The notes: a model not told the origin generated them from the letters alone. A stretch of 64,000 nt of DNA from Fen-330 sp050008465 (GCA_050008465.1 JBEKMO010000005.1:1-64000), one strand, 5' to 3'; positions 1-8,865 are shown, counted from the first letter of the stretch. A program made the numbers and translations.

Positions 1-105
1 CGCTATTTTGGGAAGCTGGAAGAAGTCACCGCAGCCGTCGAATCGGAGTTCGCAACCTGGGACAGGCGGAACGACACCCTCCGTCGTCTATGCGCAATTA
101 CTTAA
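1..105 (+). CDS. C-terminal fragment of a protein, possibly an IS630-type transposase
   Basis: The reading frame is open from the first base to a TAA at 103-105 and encodes 34 residues beginning RYFGKLEEVTAAVESEFATW and ending in RRLCAIT. This pattern, aromatic-phenylalanine followed by an amphipathic helix and a late Leu-Cys, resembles the end of IS630-family DDE transposases. That resemblance is from memory and the fragment is short. The stop overlaps by two bases the stop of the convergent gene. If it is a transposase, the right end of the element would have to lie inside that neighbour, which lowers confidence. Confidence 0.35.
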   Translation, partial: RYFGKLEEVTAAVESEFATWDRRNDTLRRLCAIT

Positions 106-1454
106 GCCGTTGTGTTTAGTACGATCGCGGCCAGGACTGCTACCTGCGGGATATCGACGCCGACCCCGTCCTCGAGCGGGTAGACCTCCAGATCGCGGGC
201 GGGCTTGCCGGGAGAGTACAACCGGGCGCGCGTGAACTTGCCGAGCACGTGCGCGGTGACGGATTCCACCGGGTAGTTGGTGTAGTTCACCAACTGAAGC
301 ACGACGCGCTTGCCATCCGGCGCGCCGAGCAGCGAGGAGAGCGTTCCCGCGACGTTGAACAGGCGGACGCCGAGGTTGGTGCGGCCGATCATCGAGTTCA
401 TGCCTTTCCAGATGTCGTCGATCTGGGCGAGCTCTTTTTCGCCCAGGGTGATCTGGTTGTCGCGCGGTGCGGGGAATTTCCAGCCGGGCGGGCCGTTGAG
501 CAGGGTGCCGCCGGCGCGGGTGAAGGCCCGCAGAACGTCTTTCTGGGCGGGCGCGAGCGCGGCGGGATCGACGTTGACCGCCCATTTTGCGCCTTCCAGC
601 GCCTCCGTGGTGAGTTTCGGGACGGGCACGGGGCGCACCGGCATGTGGCGCGTGACGATCATGTCCAGGATTCCGCCCGAAAGCATCGCGCCGCTGTCGG
701 CATCCTGAACGACAGCCAGCCGACTGTAAGGTTGCCAGCTCCGCCACTCCTTGTACTCCTCGAAGAACTGCAACAGGGCGCCGATGCGGCGCCAGTCGTT
801 GAGCGCGCCCGGCTCGCGGGCCAGCAGGCGGGCGCTGAAGCCATCATCGAGGGCCACAATCCAGCGGGCGCCGGCCACCGCGGCATCGCAAATGGCCTGA
901 AGGTAAGCCTCGGCGGGGATGATCGTCTTGGGCGGCGGCAGGTTGCCGATCCAAACCGGCGCCGTGGTGGCAGCGCGCAGGAAGCGGAGGAAACCGGTAT
1001 TCGTCTCGATCCAGGGGCCTCCGGTCGCGGCAGCCTTGGTCTGGGGCCGGATGCCCGGCCAAACGCCCTGATACGAGCCAATCACCGGCGCGGCGGGGTC
1101 GAAGCGGATGGCGCTGCGGGGCGGAAGCTCGATCACTACCAGGCCCACGTCGCGCACAGCCTGCGCCGCAGTGGGTGGAAACTCGCCTTCGAGAACAATC
1201 CCGGCCAGCTTGGAGGCTACCGCGCGGCGCGCGGAAGCGGCGACGTCTACGCCGGACCGGACGGCCACCAGCACCGTAACCCCGCGCGCCGCCGCCTGCT
1301 CCGCAAACGCGGCCGAGGCGGGCGCCCGATCGACGAGCAACATGTTGACCGGCGTATTCGCGAGTAACTCGAGAGTTTTAGGATCGACGGAAGGCCAGCG
1401 CGCCGGCACCGCGTCCGCCAGGTTCAGCGCGAGGAGGAGGGCCGTGAGAATCAA
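102..1454 (-). CDS. Secreted protein of unknown function
   Basis: This 450-residue protein starts at TTG (1454-1452). It opens with a short hydrophobic signal peptide (MILTALLLALNLADAVPA). I do not recognise the family. The body alternates beta-strand and helix like an alpha/beta barrel. The last 80 residues form a beta-rich module (VVLQLVNYTNYPVESVTAHV) resembling the C-terminal beta domains of some glycosidases. A carbohydrate-related role is therefore possible but unproven. The TTG overlaps the TGA of the upstream DUF2283 gene in a TTGA arrangement, so the two are probably translationally coupled. Confidence 0.6.
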   Translation of the reverse strand: MILTALLLALNLADAVPARWPSVDPKTLELLANTPVNMLLVDRAPASAAFAEQAAARGVTVLVAVRSGVDVAASARRAVASKLAGIVLEGEFPPTAAQAVRDVGLVVIELPPRSAIRFDPAAPVIGSYQGVWPGIRPQTKAAATGGPWIETNTGFLRFLRAATTAPVWIGNLPPPKTIIPAEAYLQAICDAAVAGARWIVALDDGFSARLLAREPGALNDWRRIGALLQFFEEYKEWRSWQPYSRLAVVQDADSGAMLSGGILDMIVTRHMPVRPVPVPKLTTEALEGAKWAVNVDPAALAPAQKDVLRAFTRAGGTLLNGPPGWKFPAPRDNQITLGEKELAQIDDIWKGMNSMIGRTNLGVRLFNVAGTLSSLLGAPDGKRVVLQLVNYTNYPVESVTAHVLGKFTRARLYSPGKPARDLEVYPLEDGVGVDIPQVAVLAAIVLNTTA

Positions 1455-1666
1455 CGTGTGACCGCGTACTCCACGGACAACGGGTTGCCCATGCGCTTGG
1501 AGGCATCCAGAATCTCGAGGGCGACCACGTTGCCGCTCCTGTCGTAATCGAGGATCACACCGGGCTTGTCCTCGTCGCTTTCCTCAACGGGGGCGTCGCT
1601 CAACAGGATGCTGAGGACGTCCACCTCCGGATCGTATGTGACCTTCATATCGCACGCAACAGACAT
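1451..1666 (-). CDS. DUF2283 family small protein
   Basis: This 71-residue protein contains the DUF2283 pattern: MKVTYDPEVDVLSILLSD, then a GVILDYD segment and VALEILDASKRM. The family has no established biochemical role and is often found near toxin-antitoxin-like or accessory genes. I chose the ATG at 1666 because GGGAG lies four bases upstream; an ATG at 1648 would give only the conserved core. Upstream in-frame codons exist but have no ribosome site. It overlaps the downstream secreted-protein gene by four bases. Confidence 0.75.
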   Translation of the reverse strand: MSVACDMKVTYDPEVDVLSILLSDAPVEESDEDKPGVILDYDRSGNVVALEILDASKRMGNPLSVEYAVTR

Positions 1667-1755
1667 ATTCTCCCATCCCCGGACTCGAAATGCGACTCGC
1701 AAACCCCCGTGCCGCCCGGTTGCGGCAGCCATCTCACGAGAGTACACTGTCCTCC

Positions 1756-2526
1756 ATGAGGGCGGGACAACTCGCCGGGGTGATGCGACGGTGGGCTGCG
1801 CTAGCGCCCGCCGCCCAGTCCGCGACCTGGGGCTCCGCCCGCCGCATGATCGACGCCGCCACGCAACTGGGCGAGGCCACCAAGGGGCGCGTGCACGATC
1901 TCATTCGGCAATACCAGGGGCGGCTCGGCGGACTCGGCGATCCGCTCTCGGTCGAAATGGGCTGGCTGGAGCGCAGCTACGAGCCGGCGTACTCACGGTG
2001 GCTGGCCTGGGTGCTCCGGCAGCTTGGAAGCGCCGAAGCTGTTTGGCGCGTGTTGGGGCTGGAGGACGCACCGGGTGAAGCCGATGAACTCCGGACCGAA
2101 GCAGAATTCCCGCTCAAGTCCGGGGACCGCCTGGACATTGTCGTCAAGCTTGGCGCCAAGGAGCGCGTGATCGTGGAAACCAAGCTCGGTTGCGCCCAGG
2201 AAGACGACCTCAAGTATCAGCTCGGCCGCTACCGGAATCACATTGATCGCTGGCACGCCAAGGGCGTGCTGATCGTGCTGGATGCGGAAAGAGAGAGCTA
2301 CGAAGGCTTCGCGGTGCGGCAGTGGGCGGACATCTGCATCCGACTTAGGCGCGAGCTGCCGGATTTTGCCCGCCGGAAACCCCTCGTCGCAGCCATGGCG
2401 CTGGCGTTTGTGGGGGCGGTGGAACAGAACCTGTTAGGGTTCCCGAGCTTTGAGGCGGCGGAGTCGCCGCTGCTGTATTCGCGTGTCGCGAGGCACCTCG
2501 AAATGTGCCTCAAAGGAGGTTCGTGA
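1756..2526 (+). CDS. PD-(D/E)XK nuclease superfamily protein
   Basis: The 256-residue protein carries a likely PD-(D/E)XK active site around residues 120-145: SGDRLDIVVKLG supplies the Asp, and VIVETKLG supplies the E-x-K after a short turn. The rest is helical. This core is shared by restriction enzymes, repair nucleases and many anti-phage effectors, so the substrate is unknown. The start at ATG 1756 is a judgement; the frame is open further upstream. Its stop overlaps the start of the next gene (TGATG), and AAAGGAGG at about 2512-2519 serves that gene. The two therefore form a tight pair. Confidence 0.7.
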   Translation: MRAGQLAGVMRRWAALAPAAQSATWGSARRMIDAATQLGEATKGRVHDLIRQYQGRLGGLGDPLSVEMGWLERSYEPAYSRWLAWVLRQLGSAEAVWRVLGLEDAPGEADELRTEAEFPLKSGDRLDIVVKLGAKERVIVETKLGCAQEDDLKYQLGRYRNHIDRWHAKGVLIVLDAERESYEGFAVRQWADICIRLRRELPDFARRKPLVAAMALAFVGAVEQNLLGFPSFEAAESPLLYSRVARHLEMCLKGGS

Positions 2527-3086
2527 TGCCAGTGCAACCCAAGTCCAACCCTCTGCTTGAAGAGGGCGCCAAGTCCTATCCTCAAGCTCTACTCGCCCTG
2601 AGCGACTTTGGCCAGCAGGTGCAGGACATGTGCTGCGCTGCCATGAAGCGGCACCTGACCGAACTCGGTGATGCTCTCGGGTTGCCGCTACAGGCAAAGC
2701 AAGTCAAGCCGTTCGCAGGTCCGTCTTCCCTCAGTTCTGGCAACATTGATGGGACATGGGCGTCCCTGGGCGCGAAGATCGGGCGCCCGAGCGGTGCCAA
2801 GTGCGACCTCTGGAATTACATCTGGTGGGGGGATGACACCCCACCGCTCAACGCGGTTGTCTCGCTCAGTTTCGCCGACCCAGAGGTCGCCGAACGCGCC
2901 TGGGCCTCGATGCGGCACCCTGGCAGTTGCGACTTTGACGAGGACGAAAGAGAGATTCACCATTCGCGCCCCCTCGAGCCAGCCGACCTCACCCAACTGG
3001 AGGCCATCCTCGACGAGATGAACCGAGAGTGGATCGCCTTGTGGCAAAAGGTTGGTGGCGTGAAGCAATTCCTTGGCAAGCGCTGA
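2526..3086 (+). CDS. Uncharacterised partner of the PD-(D/E)XK nuclease
   Basis: This 186-residue protein starts at the ATG in TGATG behind a strong AAAGGAGG ribosome site. I do not recognise a family. The sequence is soluble, with a central WNYIWWGDD segment, an acidic stretch (DFDEDEREIHH) and a helical C-terminus (LTQLEAILDEMNREW). It has no signal peptide or membrane segment. Coupling to the nuclease gene suggests a shared process, for example an immunity, specificity or regulatory subunit; this is inferred from arrangement only. The gene converges on the next one with a 14-base gap. Confidence 0.65.
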   Translation: MPVQPKSNPLLEEGAKSYPQALLALSDFGQQVQDMCCAAMKRHLTELGDALGLPLQAKQVKPFAGPSSLSSGNIDGTWASLGAKIGRPSGAKCDLWNYIWWGDDTPPLNAVVSLSFADPEVAERAWASMRHPGSCDFDEDEREIHHSRPLEPADLTQLEAILDEMNREWIALWQKVGGVKQFLGKR

Positions 3087-3100
3087 GGTCCACCATCCCC

Positions 3101-3901
3101 TCACCGCGAGGCCGCGGCTTTGGCCAGCGCCGCGTCACGGGTCGCACGCAGGGTGTTGGCCAGGGATTCCCGCGGAAGCTGGCGGATGATCGGCTCGATG
3201 AGCCAACCCAAGCCGAGCGGCACGTTGCGCGTCAGAGAGAGGGCCTGGCACTCGACGTAGACTCCGCCGTCGCGCTCCTGGAATCTCCAGTAGCTGTACA
3301 GGCGCCACAGGAAGCCGTGGCCGGCGCCGACCGGCAGTTGGCGCTCATCCGGCTGGTTCGGGTTTTCGACCTCGGCGATCTTGGTGCTGTAGGACCGGCT
3401 GTACCAGCGCGTGGAATCCAGTTGGAAGTAGTGGACCTCGTGCTCGGTGTCCAGGACCACGGTGATGACCTTCTTCTTGCGCAGCCGCATGTAGACGTTG
3501 AATTCGTTGCCATTGCGGCTGAGGAGGCGGGACTCGATGACCTCTGGTTTGTAGGCATCTTTGTGATGGTCGTAGTCCTGAACCGAGGCCAGCGTCCGCG
3601 CCAGCGTCACACCGGGGAGGAAGACGGCGCCAATCCAGTCGTGGATAAGGCCGCTGGACACTTCCAGATCGCCCTTGCCGCTCCAGGGCTCAATGGCGAT
3701 CTGACCTTCGCGCACCTGTCGGAGCCGCTCGGGCGATTCATCCGTCCACAGGAAGGGACCGCTGGCGCGCTTCTCCTCCAGTCGGGTTTCGGTGGCGCGA
3801 GTGTAGCGCTCGAACGCCTGGACGGTCTGTTTATTCAGCTCGGCCGCTGCGGAGAGCGCGGCGAGCAGGGCGCAGCACATCGCCCCGGCAAACAATCTCA
3901 T
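3101..3901 (-). CDS. Secreted SRPBCC/START-like protein of unknown function
   Basis: The 266-residue product begins with a signal peptide (MRLFAGAMCCALLAALSAAA). The mature part reads like a lipid-binding START/SRPBCC fold: long beta strands (FNVYMRLRKKKVITVVLDTE, VYVECQALSLTRNVPLG) ending in a long C-terminal helix with LGWLIEPIIRQLPRESLANTL. That ending is typical of acidobacterial proteins of this fold. The ATG at 3901 places the signal peptide correctly, although GGAGG is very close to it. A TTG at 3937 is an alternative start. Confidence 0.6.
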   Translation of the reverse strand: MRLFAGAMCCALLAALSAAAELNKQTVQAFERYTRATETRLEEKRASGPFLWTDESPERLRQVREGQIAIEPWSGKGDLEVSSGLIHDWIGAVFLPGVTLARTLASVQDYDHHKDAYKPEVIESRLLSRNGNEFNVYMRLRKKKVITVVLDTEHEVHYFQLDSTRWYSRSYSTKIAEVENPNQPDERQLPVGAGHGFLWRLYSYWRFQERDGGVYVECQALSLTRNVPLGLGWLIEPIIRQLPRESLANTLRATRDAALAKAAASR

Positions 3902-3940
3902 TCCTCCATCTTCCCGCGGAGGCCCGCGGAAAGACAACGG

Positions 3941-4480
3941 TCAAAGGCCGACAACGGCGGCGAGCCTGGGCGCAGCGTTTCTGCGCACCCGGTCGCGGTT
4001 GTCCTTCCAGTTCAACCAGGCCAGGCTGACCACACGGACCACCTCAGTCTGGTCGAATGGCTTCATCAGCACATCGTAACCACCCAGGTTGAGCACTTCC
4101 GCCCAGAGGTAATCATCGGCCCATCGCGAGGTCACAATCAGCAGTGGGGGATCCGGCATCGAACCCAACTCGGCCAGCACCCGCTTCCAGTCGGTGTCGG
4201 GCAGGTCCCGCTCGCAAACCACGACTGCAGTCCGGTGCTCGGAAAGGTGGTCGAGCGCATCGCGCCAGCACCTCACCCCGCGAATATGCCAGTTCGAGTG
4301 GCTGAAGATATTTCCCAGAAAAATGTGATCGTCCTCGAAAGGACTGACCGCCAACACCGATACGATCCTCTCCGGTTGCGGATAAACTTCGGGCTCTGAA
4401 GGGGGGTGGGGGCGAGTGACTGGTTCGAAGGGGCGGCATTCCCGTGTAGCAGCCGCGTCCTTTCTTTGCAGCACCGGCAT
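3941..4480 (-). CDS. Stand-alone response-regulator receiver protein
   Basis: This 179-residue protein has a disordered 35-residue N-terminus followed by one CheY-like domain. Expected receiver residues are visible: an acidic pair in SPFEDDH, the region of the phospho-acceptor in VVVCERDLPD, Thr/Ser in LLIVTSRW and the conserved Lys in VLMKPFD. There is no output domain, so it would act by protein contact or as a phosphate sink. The start at ATG 4480 is supported by GAGGAGG nine bases upstream. No kinase gene is adjacent. Confidence 0.8.
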   Translation of the reverse strand: MPVLQRKDAAATRECRPFEPVTRPHPPSEPEVYPQPERIVSVLAVSPFEDDHIFLGNIFSHSNWHIRGVRCWRDALDHLSEHRTAVVVCERDLPDTDWKRVLAELGSMPDPPLLIVTSRWADDYLWAEVLNLGGYDVLMKPFDQTEVVRVVSLAWLNWKDNRDRVRRNAAPRLAAVVGL

Positions 4481-4858
4481 TGACTCCGACCTCCTCTGAT
4501 GAGGTGAACCTTCGGCTCCCAACTCAGCTCACGAGGGATGCGTCTTATCCGCCGCCTGAACCCCGAAGGAGCGATCTTGAGAGCGGCGCGCGGATCTCTT
4601 TTTATTAGAGCACGCTCCACAAGAAAACACAACCCTTTCAAACACTAAGCCCATCATAAGAGCGATAAACCGGCCGGAAATACGTGCGATCTTTGTCCCG
4701 GCCTCAGGCGCCTCCCTTCCTTCACTACTAAGTGCGAAACCCGAACCACAAATCGCCAGAATTTTCCTCGCGGCCCCGGGCAGGGTTCCGGCCGAGGGAA
4801 CCGGGCGCGCCCCGTGCGCTACAGTATTCATGGATCCACGCGGTCTTCGGACTTCGCC
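4481..4858. other. Intergenic region between divergent genes
   Basis: This 378-base gap holds the ribosome site and candidate promoter of the receiver gene on the minus strand, and the upstream region of the Crp/Fnr pseudogene on the plus strand. I see no RNA gene or further coding sequence in it. Confidence 0.6.
4604..4632 (-). promoter_or_regulatory. Candidate sigma-70 promoter for the receiver gene
   Basis: On the minus strand a -35-like TTGTGT (4632-4627) is followed after 17 bases by TCTAAT (4609-4604). The -10 box is good and the -35 is weak. Transcription would start near 4597, leaving a leader of about 117 bases. Confidence 0.35.
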
Positions 4859-5234
4859 ATGTCTGTGCACAAGGTTGTCATCTTTCAACAGGTTCCGCTG
4901 TTCGCCGGGCTAGCGCCTTGGGAGATCGAGTCCCTGGCCGCGCGCGCGATGGAAAAGCGCTATCCCGCCGGGCAGGTACTATTCCGTGAGGGGGAGCCGT
5001 GCAGCGGGCTGTTCCTGATCGCGCAAGGAAGCGTCAAAATCTACAAGACCCCGGGCACGGGGCGGGAGATCATGCTGGCGATCGAGGCCGCTCCGTCCAG
5101 CGTCGCCGAAGTTCCTCCATTCGACGGGGAACCCTATCCCGCAACCGTCAACGCGGTCGATGCGGGTGCACAAACGCGAGATCCAGCTCCTGGATCTCGC
5201 GGGTCTTCAGCGCGAGGTGGACACCGAGCTGTAA
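4859..5234 (+). pseudogene. Crp/Fnr-type regulator with internal deletion
   Basis: From ATG 4859 the frame encodes a cyclic-nucleotide-binding jelly roll: FQQVPLFAGLAPWEIESLA, then AGQVLFREGEPCSGLFLIAQ and GSVKIYKTPGTGREIMLAIE, up to about residue 103 (NAVDAG). The dimerisation helix and helix-turn-helix should follow but are absent. Instead, in the next frame, 5169-5234 encodes HKREIQLLDLAGLQREVDTE and a TAA, which looks like the tail of a Crp/Fnr HTH domain. The simplest reading is an out-of-frame internal deletion near 5160-5170. The original frame runs on without homology to 5290, under the convergent CDF gene. Confidence 0.65.
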
Positions 5235-5264
5235 CCGGCCGGCGGGATCTACCGTTGCCCGCCC

Positions 5265-6155
5265 CTACACCGGCTCGGGATGCACGGTGACATCGGCCTG
5301 CGGAACCAGTTTCTGGATCGTGCGCTCGATTTCCTCGGTCAGCGCGTGCGCCGCGCGGAGGCTCTGGTTGCCGTCCACCAGGATGTGGATGTCGACGAAC
5401 AACTGCGGCCCGGAATAGCGCAGGCGGACATTGTGGCAGTCGTTGACGCCGGGCAGCGCCGAGACCGCCGAGCTGATCGTCTCCTCGAGTCCGGCCGGCG
5501 CGGTGTCCAGCAGCGCGGCGACGGTGCGATGTCCCAGCTTGATGCTGACCTGGACCACAATCACCGCCACGATAATGGCCGCCACGGCGTCGGCATAGCG
5601 CAGACCGCCCCAACCCGGCACCCATTCGCTCAACTTCACCGAGATCAAGCCCAGGATGACCACCGTCGAGCTCCAGACATCCGTGCTGAAGTGCAGCGCG
5701 TCGGCCTCCAGCGCCTGGCTGTTGAACTTCTTGGCCACGCGGTACAGCATGCGGGAGCGGGAGACGTCCACCACCACCGACGTGATCATCACCGCGAACG
5801 ACCAGAGGTTCACCTCGATCTCGATCTTGTGCTCGATCAGCCGATTCACGGCGCCGAAGATGATCCACGCGCAGGTGATCAGCAACAGCACGGTCTCCGC
5901 CAGAGCGGACAGATTCTCTACTTTGCCGTGCCCGTAGCGGTGGTCGCGGTCGGCGGGTTTGCCGGAGATCCGCACCGCCATCCAGGTCATCAGCGCGGCC
6001 ACCAGGTCCAGGCCGGAATGGGCCGCCTCGGCCAGGATGCCCAGACTTCCGGTCGTCAGTCCCACGACGATCTTGAATCCGGTCAGTCCAACCGCCGCAA
6101 AGACCGAACTGCCTGCGGCTCGTCTCTTTTCACGATCGGCGTCGGTAGCGGACAC
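5265..6155 (-). CDS. Cation diffusion facilitator (CDF) family metal exporter
   Basis: The 296-residue protein has six predicted membrane segments followed by a cytoplasmic ferredoxin-like domain (from about residue 210: VSALPGVNDCHNVRLRYSG, then VDIHILVDG). The metal site shows in helix 2 (HSGLD) and helix 5 (HFSTD), and a D-R-x-H-x-YGHGK segment follows helix 2. CDF proteins export Zn, Fe, Mn, Co or Ni by proton antiport; the metal cannot be decided from sequence. It lies 29 bases downstream of the fused oxidoreductase gene on the same strand, so co-transcription is likely. Confidence 0.92.
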   Translation of the reverse strand: MSATDADREKRRAAGSSVFAAVGLTGFKIVVGLTTGSLGILAEAAHSGLDLVAALMTWMAVRISGKPADRDHRYGHGKVENLSALAETVLLLITCAWIIFGAVNRLIEHKIEIEVNLWSFAVMITSVVVDVSRSRMLYRVAKKFNSQALEADALHFSTDVWSSTVVILGLISVKLSEWVPGWGGLRYADAVAAIIVAVIVVQVSIKLGHRTVAALLDTAPAGLEETISSAVSALPGVNDCHNVRLRYSGPQLFVDIHILVDGNQSLRAAHALTEEIERTIQKLVPQADVTVHPEPV

Positions 6156-6184
6156 GGGGCTCCACTTTCGACCCTAGCACGGTT

Positions 6185-8488
6185 CTACTGTCCCAGGCCG
6201 ACGCGGCAGAGATGCTGTTCCAGCACCAGCTTCTCCTGCGCAAGGTAGGCGCGATTGCGGCGCGTGAGCTCGTCGAAATCGACCTGGTGGGCGTCGAATT
6301 CGGGCCCATCCACGCAGGCGAAGCGGACCTTGCCGCCCACCGTCACGCGGCAGCCGCCGCACATGCCGGTGCCATCCACCATGATGGGGTTGAGGCTGGC
6401 GAAGGTGGGCACGCCCCACTCGCGCGTGAGCGCGGCGGCGGCGCGCATCATCGGGATCGGGCCGATCACGTGGGCGGCGCCGGGGGTGAGGCCATGCTCC
6501 TGCTTCCAGGCGCGCATCAGGTCCACCACGTTGCCGTGGAAAGCCCCCGAGCCGTCGTCGGTGGCCCAGTAAACCTCATCCGCGGCGGCGCGCAGTTCCT
6601 GATCCAGGATGATGTGGGCGGTGGAGCGGGCTCCGCACAGCGCGATGACCCGATTGCCGGCCTGGCGGAACGCGCGGGCTACGGGTAGCAGTTCGGCGGT
6701 GCCAACACCTCCCGCCACACACAACACCAGGCCAACCTTCTCGATGGTAGCGGGCATGCCCAGGGGTCCCAGCAGGTCCGAGACGAGTTCGCCCGCTTCC
6801 AGCGCGATCGTTTGGCGCGAGGTCTTCCCCAGGGCCTGGACGACGAGCTGGATGCTGCCCCGGTCCGGGTCGCCATCCACCAGCGTCAGCGGGATGCGTT
6901 CGCTGGAGGGCGTGGGCCGCAGGATGATGAATTGCCCCGGCTTCCAGTGGCGTGCGATCTCGGGCGCGCGGATCTCCAAGCGCGCGACCTCCAGCGTGAG
7001 CAGGCTCTTGCTCATGACGCGGTAGCCCGCGGCGCCATGCTCGGACGCCTCCGGGACACCCGTGGCCGGGGCCTTGCCGCTGAGTGCGCGATCGATGGCT
7101 TCGGCCGCCACGCGTCCGTCGCGCATGGCCAGGATCACGGTGGCGCCGCCGCGCACCACGTCCCCGCCCGCGAAGATGTTGGGCAGACTGGTCTGGCCCG
7201 CTTCGTCGATCACGATCCTGCCGCGCTTGGTGAGCAACTGCGGGGTGGCGCGTTGCACCGTCGGGTTGGGGCTCTGGCCAATGGCCATCACCACCGTGTC
7301 CACCGGGACCCGGTACTCCGAGCCGGGAATTGGCACTGGCGACGGCCGCCCCGATTCGTCGGGCTCGCCCAACTGCATGCGGATGCACTCCATTTCGCGC
7401 AGCATGCCGTTCTCGTCGCCGAACAGCCGCACCGGCGCGGCCAGGAACTCGAAGTGTACGCCCTCCTCCTCGGCGTGCTCGATCTCTTCCAGGCGCGCGC
7501 GCAGCTCCGCCCGCCCGCGCCGGAACAAGATGACGCTCTGGCTGCCCAGCCGCTTGGCCCAGCGCGCCGCGTCCATGGCCGAATTGCCGCCGCCCACCAC
7601 TACGGTGCGCGAGCCCACGCGCACCGGAGTGTCGTTCAAGGGGAACTGGTATGCCTCCATGAGGTTGATGCGCGTCAGGAATTCGTTGGCCGTGTACACC
7701 CCGACCAGGTTCTCTCCCGGAATCCCCATCAGGTGCGGCAGGCCCGCGCCGGTACCCACAAACACGCCTGCGTAACCCTGCGCGAACAGTTCGTCGATGG
7801 TAGAGGTCTTGCCGACACTGAAATTCCTGCGAAACTCGACGCCCAGCGCGCGCAGGAGCTCGATCTCCTCGTTGAGGATCTCCCGGGGTAGCCGGAACGG
7901 CGGGATGCCATAGGCCAGGACGCCGCCGAGCTTGTGCAGCGCTTCGAAAATCGTGACGCGATAGCCCTTGCGGACCAGGTCGAATGCCGCGATCAGCGAG
8001 GCCGGGCCGCTGCCCACCAGCGCGACTCGCAGCCCGTTCGGCGGGGCCACCGCGGGCAGCCGCCGCTCGCTCGACATGCGCTGGGAATCCGCCAGGAAGC
8101 GCTCCAGCGACCCGATGGCCACCGGCTCGAGCTTGGTCTTCGGGCCGCCGAGCAGGCAAGCTTTCTCGCAGTACAGCTCGTGCTGGCAAACGCGCCCGCA
8201 GATGCCCGGGAAGGGTGTGTCTTGGCTAATTCTTTCGAAGGCGGCGCCCAGATCGCCGTCCACCATCCGGGCGATGAAACTCTTGATGTCGATGTGCAGC
8301 GGGCAGGCCTCGATGCACTTCGGATCCTTGCAGTTCAAACAGCGCAACGCTTCGATCGACGCCTGCTCCCGGTTGAAGCCCAGGGCGACTTCCGCGCAGG
8401 TGGTCGCCCGGCTCCCAGGGGCGAGTAGCGGAAGCTGCTGCCGGGGGGCTTTCGGGTTGCGTTTCGGCTTGGGGACTAGAACAGGCAT
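6185..8488 (-). CDS. Fused Nfn/GltA-type FAD-iron-sulfur oxidoreductase
   Basis: The 767-residue protein joins two subunits. Residues 1-450 form the glutamate-synthase-small-subunit/NfnB module: cysteine clusters (CLNCKDPKCIEACPLHID and CGRVCQHELYCEKACLLG), an FAD motif (VALVGSGPASL) and an NADPH motif (VVVGGGNSAMDAA). Residues 500-767 form an NfnA/PyrK-like ferredoxin-NADP reductase module ending in a [2Fe-2S] site (GMCGGCRVTVGGKVRFACVDGP). Nfn complexes couple NADH, NADPH and ferredoxin by electron bifurcation, so a role in supplying or balancing low-potential electrons is plausible. I chose ATG 8488; a GTG at 8509 would add seven residues. The order here is B then A. Confidence 0.88.
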   Translation of the reverse strand: MPVLVPKPKRNPKAPRQQLPLLAPGSRATTCAEVALGFNREQASIEALRCLNCKDPKCIEACPLHIDIKSFIARMVDGDLGAAFERISQDTPFPGICGRVCQHELYCEKACLLGGPKTKLEPVAIGSLERFLADSQRMSSERRLPAVAPPNGLRVALVGSGPASLIAAFDLVRKGYRVTIFEALHKLGGVLAYGIPPFRLPREILNEEIELLRALGVEFRRNFSVGKTSTIDELFAQGYAGVFVGTGAGLPHLMGIPGENLVGVYTANEFLTRINLMEAYQFPLNDTPVRVGSRTVVVGGGNSAMDAARWAKRLGSQSVILFRRGRAELRARLEEIEHAEEEGVHFEFLAAPVRLFGDENGMLREMECIRMQLGEPDESGRPSPVPIPGSEYRVPVDTVVMAIGQSPNPTVQRATPQLLTKRGRIVIDEAGQTSLPNIFAGGDVVRGGATVILAMRDGRVAAEAIDRALSGKAPATGVPEASEHGAAGYRVMSKSLLTLEVARLEIRAPEIARHWKPGQFIILRPTPSSERIPLTLVDGDPDRGSIQLVVQALGKTSRQTIALEAGELVSDLLGPLGMPATIEKVGLVLCVAGGVGTAELLPVARAFRQAGNRVIALCGARSTAHIILDQELRAAADEVYWATDDGSGAFHGNVVDLMRAWKQEHGLTPGAAHVIGPIPMMRAAAALTREWGVPTFASLNPIMVDGTGMCGGCRVTVGGKVRFACVDGPEFDAHQVDFDELTRRNRAYLAQEKLVLEQHLCRVGLGQ

Positions 8489-8580
8489 GGCTTCAGCTTG
8501 CTGGTGCACTCTGAGGACCAGGGATCAATCCAATTGTACTAGGTCCTGAGACCTCGCCGCCGCTCCAATTCTGACAACGT

Positions 8581-8606
8581 ACCGCTCCCTGACGGTCGCG
8601 GCTCGG
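8581..8606 (-). repeat. 26-bp interspersed repeat, copy 1
   Basis: The minus strand reads CCGAGCCGCGACCGTCAGGG followed by AGCGGT. The same 26 bases occur exactly at 57327-57352 on the plus strand, in a different gene context. It is intergenic in both places. Confidence 0.8.
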
Positions 8607-8865
8607 CTATGATGTCCCGTACTTACGGACGCTTACCGAGCCGCGCGCGTCAGCATGCGGTCAGCGGTTACACGGCACAGGACGCTCCATCTCCTCCTTC
8701 CGGAGGTGGCCGGAGATCTCCTCCCGGCGGCTGGCGTCCGTGCCGCAATCTCGCCGACAGTCAATGCGCTCATGCTCTAAGACTCCAATGCCGATGGTAA
8801 AGGAGGCGCCAGCCCGCCGCAGTGACGCCAGTCACGCGAGCCGGGTTCCACGTGTCTGCTGCAAT

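Noticed and set aside
249..1367. Long plus-strand open frame of 372 codons
   Set aside because: It is antisense to the secreted-protein gene, has no ribosome site, an Arg/Gly-rich composition and no domain-like pattern; high GC leaves antisense frames open.
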